Source of the DNA: Rhodospirillaceae bacterium
GTDB lineage: Bacteria; Pseudomonadota; Alphaproteobacteria; Rhodospirillales; Casp-alpha2
DNA: 53,856 bases
Assembly (NCBI GenBank): GCA_016845145.1
Contig: JAERTE010000061.1
Coordinates: 1 to 53,856 of the forward strand
Reading direction: 5' to 3'
Shown: in pieces, positions 46,246-53,856 of the stretch
How positions within the stretch are numbered: the stretch's first letter is position 1
How the letters are laid out: every line of letters begins with the position of its first letter
Notes under the pieces: generated by a model
The model's database searches: none
Seen by the model: the letters and a program-made list of their open reading frames with translations, nothing else
Told to the model about the DNA's origin: nothing
Translations under genes and position numbers: made by a program

Positions 46246-46641
46246 TCAAAGCCGGTCGTACATCCGGTATATCACGGATTCTTCCTTTACGATCCGCTGG
46301 GCGAGAACAGCCAGTAATGCGTCGAAATCCTCTGAGAAATCGCCGTTTGGGTTGCCGGCTTCGTACCTTTCAAAGAAGGAAATCGCAAGTTCGCCAACAC
46401 GGGCGATATCGGCGGTGAAAAACTCCAGTGCATCGTGGACGATCTCGTCATCCCTGGCCGCTTCATGGAGTGGCGGGTAGAGGTGTTCGTCCTCTCGCGC
46501 TAAATGGGATAAGAGCCCAATTTTCGCCGACACCATCGCCTTGCGCCCCGGCTCGGTGCCGATACCCAGATCATGAACTTGCCTCAGAATGGTTTCGATA
46601 TTCCGGTGTTCGGCTTTTAAGGTTTTGATCAAATCGGGCAT
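46246..46641 (-). CDS. Hemerythrin domain protein
   Basis: A 131-residue four-helix bundle of the hemerythrin HHE type: IKTLKAEHRNIETILRQVHD at the N-terminus, LLSHLAREDEHLYPPLHEAA near 45, and the closing RIVKEESVIYRMYDRL with the terminal Glu. His and Glu ligands for a di-iron site are mostly in place. Roles include oxygen or NO sensing and iron handling. It converges on the ferric-type importer genes. The ATG at 46641 is preferred over a GTG at 46689. Confidence 0.88.
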   Translation of the reverse strand: MPDLIKTLKAEHRNIETILRQVHDLGIGTEPGRKAMVSAKIGLLSHLAREDEHLYPPLHEAARDDEIVHDALEFFTADIARVGELAISFFERYEAGNPNGDFSEDFDALLAVLAQRIVKEESVIYRMYDRL

Positions 46642-46717
46642 TGTGAGACGGTAACCTTTGGGTGAGTAAGACGACCTTACAACAACCACCTAACCTTGGC
46701 GAGAACGTCGAAACTGA

Positions 46718-47158
46718 TCAACTGATGCGCTTTTGCATTGATACGGTGTTTTGGATTCTGGAAACTTCGTTCCATCCGAGGCGGGTATAAAACTCAATGT
46801 TCTCAGGCATCTTAACGTGGGTATTCAAGCGCATTTCGCTATAGCCCAACTTTCGCGCTTGGGCTTCGGCGTGCGCGATCAATTCGCGGCCCAAGCCTTT
46901 ACCGGCGTGGGTTGGATGAACGGCGACATTGGCGAGTTTCATGAATTCGTTTTGCTTCATGAGAACGATGCCGCCGACAATCTCTCCATCAAATTCCGTC
47001 ACCCAAACAAGATTTTCGGCGATTTCCTCAGCACAACCTTCTGACACGGGTGGCAGGTCCGCGATACGCTCCGCATAGCGGGCATAGGCTGCGTCCATGC
47101 ATGATGCCAGGGAATCGGCATCCGAAACGTGTGCTTTGCGGATGCGCGAGATATTCAA
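46718..47158 (-). CDS. GNAT family N-acetyltransferase
   Basis: A 146-residue acetyltransferase. Strand-helix start ISRIRKAHVSDADSLASCMD, core strand GGIVLMKQNEFMKLANVAVH near 61, the acetyl-CoA loop PTHAGKGLGRELIAHAEAQA near 82 and the closing IEFYTRLGWNEV. The start is a TTG at 47158, eight bases after the kdsA stop; no ATG fits before the first strand. The substrate is unknown. Confidence 0.87.
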   Translation of the reverse strand: MNISRIRKAHVSDADSLASCMDAAYARYAERIADLPPVSEGCAEEIAENLVWVTEFDGEIVGGIVLMKQNEFMKLANVAVHPTHAGKGLGRELIAHAEAQARKLGYSEMRLNTHVKMPENIEFYTRLGWNEVSRIQNTVSMQKRIS

Positions 47159-47166
47159 GTGCTTTT

Positions 47167-48012
47167 CTAGATTTCCACCGGACGGGCCTTGGCGAGGGTA
47201 TCGAAAGCCATCAGCATTTCGATAACCCCCTTGATCTCGGCAAGTGGAATCATGTTGGGGCCATCCGAAGGCGCATTGTCAGGATCGGGATGTGTTTCCA
47301 TGAACACGGCGGCGACGCCTATGGAGACTGCCGCGCGTGCTAATACGGGCGCAAACTCGCGTTGCCCGCCCGATGTTGTCCCCTGCCCGCCTGGCTGTTG
47401 AACCGAGTGCGTGGCATCGAACACGACCGGGTGGCCGGTCCCGGCCAGGATCGGCAGACCGCGCATGTCGGTGACCAATGTGTTGTAGCCGAAGCTCGCG
47501 CCGCGCTCGCACAACATGACGTTGGGATTGCCGGCTTCAGTAACCTTGGCAGCGACGTTGGCCATGTCCCAGGGTGCGAGGAACTGGCCCTTCTTGACGT
47601 TGACCGGCTTGCCGGTTTTGGCCGCGGCCACCAGTAAGTCCGTCTGGCGGCACAGGAACGCCGGAATCTGCAAAACATCCACGGCTTCGGCCGCCGGTCC
47701 GCACTGTTCGGGCGCATGCACGTCGGTGAGTGTCGCAAGCCCCGTTGTTTCCCGAATTTCGGCAAATACCGGTGCTGCATCGGCGAGACCGAGTCCGCGC
47801 GCGCTGTTCAGGCTGGTACGGTTGGCCTTATCGAAGGACGACTTGTAGATGATGCCGATGCCGAGCGTCTTGGAGATATCGGCCAATTCGCTGGCGCATT
47901 CCAACGCGTGCGCCCGACTTTCCATTTGGCACGGCCCGGCGATGAGCGTCAGTGGCAAATCGTTGCCGATGGTCAAGTCACCGACGGAAACATGGTGTGG
48001 CATGGTTCCCAT
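47167..48012 (-). CDS. kdsA: 3-deoxy-8-phosphooctulonate (KDO-8-P) synthase
   Basis: A 281-residue enzyme joining phosphoenolpyruvate and arabinose-5-phosphate for lipopolysaccharide inner core. Motifs are [20 protein letters not shown] near residue 23, [13 protein letters not shown] near 56, [18 protein letters not shown] near 113 and [15 protein letters not shown] near 196. The start at 48012 lies three bases after the pyrG stop; an alternative ATG at 48003 is possible. Confidence 0.97.
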   Translation of the reverse strand: MGTMPHHVSVGDLTIGNDLPLTLIAGPCQMESRAHALECASELADISKTLGIGIIYKSSFDKANRTSLNSARGLGLADAAPVFAEIRETTGLATLTDVHAPEQCGPAAEAVDVLQIPAFLCRQTDLLVAAAKTGKPVNVKKGQFLAPWDMANVAAKVTEAGNPNVMLCERGASFGYNTLVTDMRGLPILAGTGHPVVFDATHSVQQPGGQGTTSGGQREFAPVLARAAVSIGVAAVFMETHPDPDNAPSDGPNMIPLAEIKGVIEMLMAFDTLAKARPVEI

Positions 48013-48015
48013 ATC

Positions 48016-49731
<1,716 letters not shown>

Positions 49732-49747
49732 TTACCAGGGCATTGCC

Positions 49748-50068
49748 CTATTTTGCGACCGGCGCCGCCGGTTCGGCTGGCGCGGTTGGGGTGGTGATGG
49801 GGGCCGCGCCTTGGTCGAGAATCGATGTCGATTCGCCGGACTTGCTGGCCAGGATCGCCAAAACCATCGACGTGATGAAAAAACCGGTCGCCAGAATGCC
49901 TGTCGTGCGGGTCAAAAGGTCCGCTGCGCCACGGCCGGTCATGAAACCGCCGCCGCCGCCGCCGCCGCCGCCCATACCGAGCGCGCCGCCTTCGGAGCGT
50001 TGCATCAAGATAACACCGACCAGCCCCAAGGCGATCAGCAGGTGAATGACAAGAATAACCGTTTGCAT
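49748..50068 (-). CDS. secG: Preprotein translocase subunit SecG
   Basis: A 106-residue membrane protein with two helices (VILVIHLLIALGLVGVIL at the N-terminus and GILATGFFITSMVLAILA near 58). The conserved loop QRSEGGALGMGGG runs into an uninterrupted glycine run, then FMTGRGAADLLTRTT. The C-terminus is Pro/Ala-rich. SecG assists SecYEG-driven export. The ATG at 50068 is preferred over an in-frame TTG at 50083. Confidence 0.95.
   Translation of the reverse strand: MQTVILVIHLLIALGLVGVILMQRSEGGALGMGGGGGGGGGFMTGRGAADLLTRTTGILATGFFITSMVLAILASKSGESTSILDQGAAPITTPTAPAEPAAPVAK
49947..49974. repeat. CCG trinucleotide run inside secG
   Basis: About nine tandem CCG units (GGC on the coding strand) encode the glycine run of SecG. 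Such runs can change length by slippage without breaking the frame. Confidence 0.85.
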
Positions 50069-50259
50069 GACGGAGGTTTCCAAAAATCTCTAGGTTGGCG
50101 GCGGTTTTAGTCCCTGCAGGCTCCGTTGTAAATCGCTTTCGTGCCGCGAAATGCCTAGCGACATCAATTTGATTTGTCTCAAAGGCCTTGATAGTCAAGC
50201 TATGGGTATGATCTTTCGATCTAACGCCCGCACAAAACCAAGACTAGGGAGAAACGGCT

Positions 50260-50940
50260 GTGACGATCCACGAAGAAAAACTAACTCTTGAGGCCTCGGA
50301 CGGTTTCAAGTTCGACGCCTTTGTCGCGCGTGCTGACGGTCAGGCGAAAGGCGGGTTGATTATCCTGCAAGAGATCTTCGGCGTCACAGACCAGCTTAAG
50401 GGCGTTGCCCGCAGCTATGCCGCTGACGGCTATGACGCCGTCGTCCCGGCGATGTTCGACCGGACAGCGCCCAACACCGTCATTCCCTTTGACACACCCG
50501 ACAGAGGCCGGGAAATCGCGCTTAATCTCGAGCCTGAGAAAGTCTTGCTCGACGCGCAAGCCGCCGTGGGCGCGGTCAATCACCGGTCCGGCGTATCCAT
50601 CATCGGGTTTTGCTGGGGCGGCGGACAAGCCATGCGTCTGGCTTGCCGTCTCGAGCTTGCGTGTGCGGTGGCCTTCTATGGCACCTCGCTGGAGAAACAT
50701 CTGGCCGACAACCCAAACGGCCCCAATTGTCCCATGTTGTTTCATTTCGGCGCGGACGACGCCTATACGCCCCCGCATGTGATTGAGGCGGTGCGCACCG
50801 CCATCCCGGCGGCAACGATCGACATCTATCAAGCTGGCCATGCCTTCGCCAATGATGCGCGCCCGTCATACGTCGCCGCAGCTGCGGTCCCTGCCTGCGC
50901 AAAGACGTTGGAATTTCTCAGCCAGCACCACAAAGCCTGA
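50260..50940 (+). CDS. Dienelactone hydrolase family protein
   Basis: A 226-residue alpha/beta hydrolase of the dienelactone hydrolase group. Features are ILQEIFGVTDQLKGVARSYA near residue 34, the nucleophile elbow IIGFCWGGGQAMRLA near 118 with Cys as nucleophile, the acid in FHFGADDAYTPPHV near 163 and the His in AGHAFAND near 193. The start is a GTG at 50260 with AGGGAGA seven bases upstream. The physiological substrate is not clear; no chlorocatechol pathway genes are present. Confidence 0.92.
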   Translation: MTIHEEKLTLEASDGFKFDAFVARADGQAKGGLIILQEIFGVTDQLKGVARSYAADGYDAVVPAMFDRTAPNTVIPFDTPDRGREIALNLEPEKVLLDAQAAVGAVNHRSGVSIIGFCWGGGQAMRLACRLELACAVAFYGTSLEKHLADNPNGPNCPMLFHFGADDAYTPPHVIEAVRTAIPAATIDIYQAGHAFANDARPSYVAAAAVPACAKTLEFLSQHHKA

Positions 50941-50981
50941 AGCCGCCGCCTTAGTATCATCCGAACCCATAGCTTGAGGAC

Positions 50982-51779
50982 ATGTCGATGGACTTCCAAC
51001 TGACAAACAAAACCGCCCTCGTCACCGGCGGCAGCCGGGGCATTGGGCGCGCGGTGGCGCTGGCGCTGGCGGATCAAGGCACCAACGTGGCGATCTGCGG
51101 GCGCACGGCGGAAAGCCTGGAGCAGACCGTGGTCGATCTCAAAGCCCGTGGTGTCCAAGCCTGGGGCTTTCAAGCCGATGTCAGCCACGTTGACGAAATC
51201 GAGCAACTTGTTGCCGACGTCGCGAGTGCCGCGGGGCGCATCGATGTGTTGGTCAACAACGCCGTGACGTCGACCAGCGCGCCGTTCGACGAGCTGACGG
51301 ACGACGAATTCCGCTATCATATCGACGTCAAGCTGATGGCCTATATCCGGGTGGCGCGGCTGGTATTACCCTTCATGGAAAAGTTGGGGCGAGGGCGCAT
51401 CGTCAATATCGGCGGCATGACGGCGCGTATCGTCGCCCCCCTGCGCATGACCAACGGCGTCGCCAACGCCGGCGTCGCCAATTTCACCAAACAGTTCGCC
51501 GGCTACGCGGCGCGCCACAACGTGACGGTCAATTGCGTGCACCCGGGCTACACGGCGACGGAACGCGTCATGCAGATTTTTGAGCGCGAAGCCAAGGAGA
51601 CCGGAACCGACCTCGACGCCATCATTACCGAACGCACAGCCGACATGCCGCTGGGCAAGCTGATCGCACCGGAAGACATCGCCGATGCCGTGCTGTTCTT
51701 CTGCTCGCCCATGGCGGATATGGTGACGGGGCAATCCATTGCGGTGGACGGCGGGTTTGGCCAGGCGGTGATTTACTAG
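50982..51779 (+). CDS. Short-chain dehydrogenase/reductase family protein lacking the Tyr-Lys dyad
   Basis: A 265-residue SDR. The NAD(P) motif TGGSRGIGRAVALALADQG is near residue 15 and the structural VLVNNAVTS near 87. The usual Ser region reads NIGGMTA, and where YxxxK is expected the sequence is RMTNGVANAGVANFTK, so Asn replaces both Tyr and Lys. The following NCVHPGYTATE is normal. Such a protein may be a non-catalytic or atypical SDR. The ATG at 50982 or 50988 may be the start; GAGGA better fits 50988. Confidence 0.9.
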   Translation: MSMDFQLTNKTALVTGGSRGIGRAVALALADQGTNVAICGRTAESLEQTVVDLKARGVQAWGFQADVSHVDEIEQLVADVASAAGRIDVLVNNAVTSTSAPFDELTDDEFRYHIDVKLMAYIRVARLVLPFMEKLGRGRIVNIGGMTARIVAPLRMTNGVANAGVANFTKQFAGYAARHNVTVNCVHPGYTATERVMQIFEREAKETGTDLDAIITERTADMPLGKLIAPEDIADAVLFFCSPMADMVTGQSIAVDGGFGQAVIY

Positions 51780-51875
51780 CCTGCAGTATTTAGCCGATCC
51801 GACGACGCCCTGATCCGCCCAATCTGAGAGAGATTCAGCCGAAAAGTGCGGGTTGGAACCTATTGATTTTATTGC

Positions 51876-51908
51876 AAACATAAAAAAATCTGGGGACCGA
51901 ACCCAATT
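51876..51908 (-). repeat. 33-bp dispersed repeat, copy 2 (inverted)
   Basis: Exact reverse complement of 29131-29163, 22.7 kb away. The core on this strand is TCTGGGGACCGAACCC, preceded by seven As. Confidence 0.9.
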
Positions 51909-51960
51909 CACCAGAAACACTCCTTCCGTCCCCGTCATTCACCGGAAACGCCCCTTCCCC

Positions 51961-52067
51961 CGTCATTCCCGCGAAGGCGGGAATCCACTTGATGCCGAAG
52001 GCATCACCTTCCTCCGGCGGAAAACCATGGGGCGGACCGGCTGGATTCCCGCGTGCGCGGGAATGAC
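51961..52067. repeat. MITE/REP-like palindromic element
   Basis: Two inverted ends of about 26 bases, GTCATTCCCGCGAAGGCGGG and following at 51962-51987 and its near-complement at 52042-52067, match at about 24 of 26 positions and enclose a 54-base centre. Each end is itself a small hairpin (ATTCCCGC facing GCGGGAAT). Elements with this end sequence are widespread in proteobacterial genomes. No transposase is present. Confidence 0.75.
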
Positions 52068-52419
52068 AATCTCTACAAAGCCGAATCCAACCCGCATCCT
52101 TAATCGGAAGCATCAGCTTCGGCCAAAACCCTATTCGAATGTCAAATAGCGTGCCGTCATCAGCGAAGCGCGAGGGCCTGCCAACGATGCTAACCTTCTA
52201 TAGCATCATTTTCAAAAAAGTCAATAAATTCCTAAATTAAGATAAAATATACTTAGGTCGGCAGGTGGGAAAAAGAGAAATTAAATCCACTGCTCCCAGA
52301 ACCGTCCCGAAACCATCAGGTTGATTCTGACAATGTGTCCGCTGCGCCTTTGGGACCTGACAAAATCTGGCGGTGTGACTTTTGGTAGCGTTTAGCCAGG
52401 AGCGGGCAATCTACCCAAT

Positions 52420-53427
52420 CTAATTCTGATGCCCCTCAATCCACTTCCTAGCAAGTTCTTGCGCCTCCGCGAGTTGTGCGGCGTCCATGAGACCTTCAAA
52501 AGTATCTTTGCCAAGTTCTCCTCCCCTGTGCCCGTTTGAAGCGGCAATGCTGAACCACATATGCGCTCGCACGTAGCTCAGAGGTACGCCATCACCATTT
52601 CCGTGCGCCCAACCGAGATTGTATTGCGCGGAGGCCAAACCCAAATTCGCAGCTTCTCTAAACCACTTCACGGCTTCCGCAGGGTCAGCTGGAACACCTA
52701 GGCCCTCATTGTGCATGGCGCCAAATAGATTTTGAGCCCATTTGTCTCCCCTGGTCGCGGCCTCTCTAATTGGTTTTTTTACTTGCTTCAGCAACCTACT
52801 GGCTCGGTCTATGTCCCGAGGGACGCCCAGACCCTGTTTATACGCGTAGGCAAGGTTTGCGGTGGCCTTATACCAGCCCATTTCGGCGGCCGCGTGAAAG
52901 TGATCTATCGCCTTCCGGTAATCTGGTACTCCTCCCCAGCCATTGAAATAACAAGCACCAAGGCCGTTTATGGATTTGGCGTCTTTTTGGGCTGCACCGT
53001 CGCGGAAGAGTTTGCAGGCAGCGTCAAAATTCCCCTTTCCTTCTTCGGCTTTTCCTTTCTCATATGGACTGACACCTAGTGGGTACGGTGCAACGAGGAC
53101 ATCAGAGCTTACCGAAGCGCCCGGATTTTCAACGCTGGTTGAAAAATCCTGGATCGTTGCTGTTTGAGAAGGCGGATCTGGCTGCACTTCCCTGTCAGTT
53201 TCCTCTTTCACCGTTTTCGAAATAGGCTCCTTCTCATTCTTATCAACGAGTTCTCCGGGCTGGTAAGAGACAATACGAGCCGCTACGGCAAAATATCCGA
53301 CAATTAAGAATATCGACAAATAGAACAAATGGCCTCGGAGCGGCATCTGGCGCATGCGTCTGACGAAATCGTCTAACTCAACGTAGTCGGCAATCCTAGA
53401 CAATAAGTCCTTGATCTGGCCCGGCAT
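52420..53427 (-). CDS. Sel1-repeat membrane protein
   Basis: A 335-residue protein. A cytoplasmic N-terminus of about 32 residues, one membrane helix (LFYLSIFLIVGYFAVAARIV near 34-53), a polar linker rich in Glu/Pro/Ser to about 120, and four to five Sel1-like repeats from about 125. Examples are INGLGACYFNGWGGVPDYRK, ATANLAYAYKQGLGVPRDID, AQNLFGAMHNEGLGVPADPA and AQYNLGWAHGNGDGVPLSYV. Sel1 repeats mediate protein contacts. The gene is AT-richer than the backbone and isolated between repeat-rich and gene-free DNA, suggesting transfer. Confidence 0.88.
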   Translation of the reverse strand: MPGQIKDLLSRIADYVELDDFVRRMRQMPLRGHLFYLSIFLIVGYFAVAARIVSYQPGELVDKNEKEPISKTVKEETDREVQPDPPSQTATIQDFSTSVENPGASVSSDVLVAPYPLGVSPYEKGKAEEGKGNFDAACKLFRDGAAQKDAKSINGLGACYFNGWGGVPDYRKAIDHFHAAAEMGWYKATANLAYAYKQGLGVPRDIDRASRLLKQVKKPIREAATRGDKWAQNLFGAMHNEGLGVPADPAEAVKWFREAANLGLASAQYNLGWAHGNGDGVPLSYVRAHMWFSIAASNGHRGGELGKDTFEGLMDAAQLAEAQELARKWIEGHQN

Positions 53428-53614
53428 GTATCAACCCTTCTAATACGAAATCAGAGTATCCAATTCTCCTTTAACAATCGACATCATTTGCAACAGCTTG
53501 CAGCCTAGATTTCCGCCTTGGGTCAAAACCAGCCGAAATACTGACTTGAGAAAGTGGTCCGGTTTACGACCGACTGCCGAACAACCCAGGCACAAACCCC
53601 ACAATTCACCCGCG

Positions 53615-53856
53615 CTAGCTCCGCCCCAACTTCTCCCCCAAAAACCCAAGCGCCTCGCCCCACGCCGCCTCGCTGGCCTCGGCATGAAACCGATCCGGGT
53701 TTTCAAACGATTGAAACCCGTGTCCGGCGTCGGCGTAGCGGTGGAATTCATATTCCACGCCGGCGGCCTTTAGCGCCGCTTCATAATCATCAACGTCGGC
53801 CGGCGACGGGTTTTTGTCCTGGCCGCCGAAATAGCCGGCGACGGGGCATGTAATGT
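53615..53856 (-). CDS. Dienelactone hydrolase family protein, 5' end outside window
   Basis: The 3' part of a gene entering from the right edge; 79 codons are visible before TAG (53617-53615). The residues CPVAGYFGGQDKNPSPADVD and YADAGHGFQSFENPDRFH contain the acid and His of the catalytic triad of the dienelactone hydrolase fold. The nucleophile region lies beyond the window. The 187 bases between it and the Sel1 gene hold nothing recognised. Confidence 0.82.
   Translation of the reverse strand, partial: ITCPVAGYFGGQDKNPSPADVDDYEAALKAAGVEYEFHRYADAGHGFQSFENPDRFHAEASEAAWGEALGFLGEKLGRS

Larger units (their letters stand above)
51780..52419. other. Gene-free interval with repeat elements
   Basis: This 640-bp stretch carries copy 2 of the 33-bp repeat and a palindromic MITE-like element. 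From about 52180 it becomes AT-rich (for example 52220-52260). A short frame on the minus strand at 51835-52113 encodes only translated repeat sequence. No RNA gene was recognised. Confidence 0.7.

Noticed and set aside
51835..52113. A 92-codon minus-strand frame containing HSRARGNP and KWIPAFAGMT
   Set aside because: These phrases are the translation of the palindromic repeat element and turn up wherever it occurs; not a protein gene.
52300..52419. Possible tRNA near the Sel1 gene 3' end
   Set aside because: No acceptor stem or T-loop consensus could be drawn.

Overview
The window is a GC-rich chromosomal segment that looks alphaproteobacterial, most likely Rhodospirillales or a related marine lineage. 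This rests on gene order and family content: yajC-secD-secF with a Mth938/DUF498 gene, tatABC-serS-surE-pcm-M23, secG-pyrG-kdsA, eno-ftsB-pdhABC-lpd-lipA with a lipoyl domain fused to PdhB, and a RatA/COQ10 gene next to a CinA-C gene. No rRNA, tRNA, CRISPR array, complete insertion sequence or prophage was found.

Layout. 0-9.5 kb: the 3' part of a long proline-rich protein, a squalene/phytoene-synthase-family gene (NDUFAF6 type), a PuuD-like membrane protein, the secF/secD/yajC operon with a Mth938 (NDUFAF3 type) gene, a DUF815 ATPase, a small exported protein and a GST. 9.5-18.6 kb: an envelope block with a degenerate LysM/M23 lipoprotein, pcm, surE, serS, tatC, tatB, tatA, a bactofilin overlapping an intact M23 peptidase, pgpA, pncC and ratA. 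18.6-29.2 kb: an accessory stretch lying between ratA and lipA, which are usually neighbours. It holds an RNA methyltransferase, a TetR regulator, an Ldh-family dehydrogenase, an FkbM methyltransferase, an AHL-lactonase-like hydrolase, a DUF1289 protein, a 2OG/Fe(II) oxygenase, two PAS proteins, an Old Yellow Enzyme and a DUF3137 membrane protein.

29.2-40.0 kb: central metabolism, all on the minus strand and reading eno - PAS - ftsB - two ABM-fold genes - pdhA - pdhB - pdhC - cupin - lpd - PhyH - lipA. The enzymes run from 2-phosphoglycerate to acetyl-CoA, and LipA makes the lipoyl groups that PdhB and PdhC carry. 40.1-47.2 kb: an insertion between eno and kdsA with a YadGH-type exporter, a complete ferric-type ABC importer (binding protein, double permease, ATPase), a hemerythrin and a GNAT. 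47.2-50.1 kb: kdsA, pyrG and secG. 50.2 kb to the end: a dienelactone hydrolase, an SDR lacking its catalytic residues, a 640-bp gene-free stretch with a palindromic MITE-like element, a Sel1-repeat membrane protein and the 3' part of a second dienelactone hydrolase.

I did not find one obvious new system. The best leads are: a PAS gene broken by one base with a 28-codon ORF fitted exactly between it and a second PAS gene; two overlapping ABM-fold genes wedged between ftsB and pdhA; a 33-bp perfect inverted repeat 22.7 kb apart; a Mth938 gene with no canonical start codon; an intercistronic terminator-like hairpin whose loop holds the first permease ATG; an orphan RNA-methyltransferase tail after the TetR gene; and a 41-codon NrtS-like membrane ORF. 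All family assignments come from reading motifs by eye; no database was searched.
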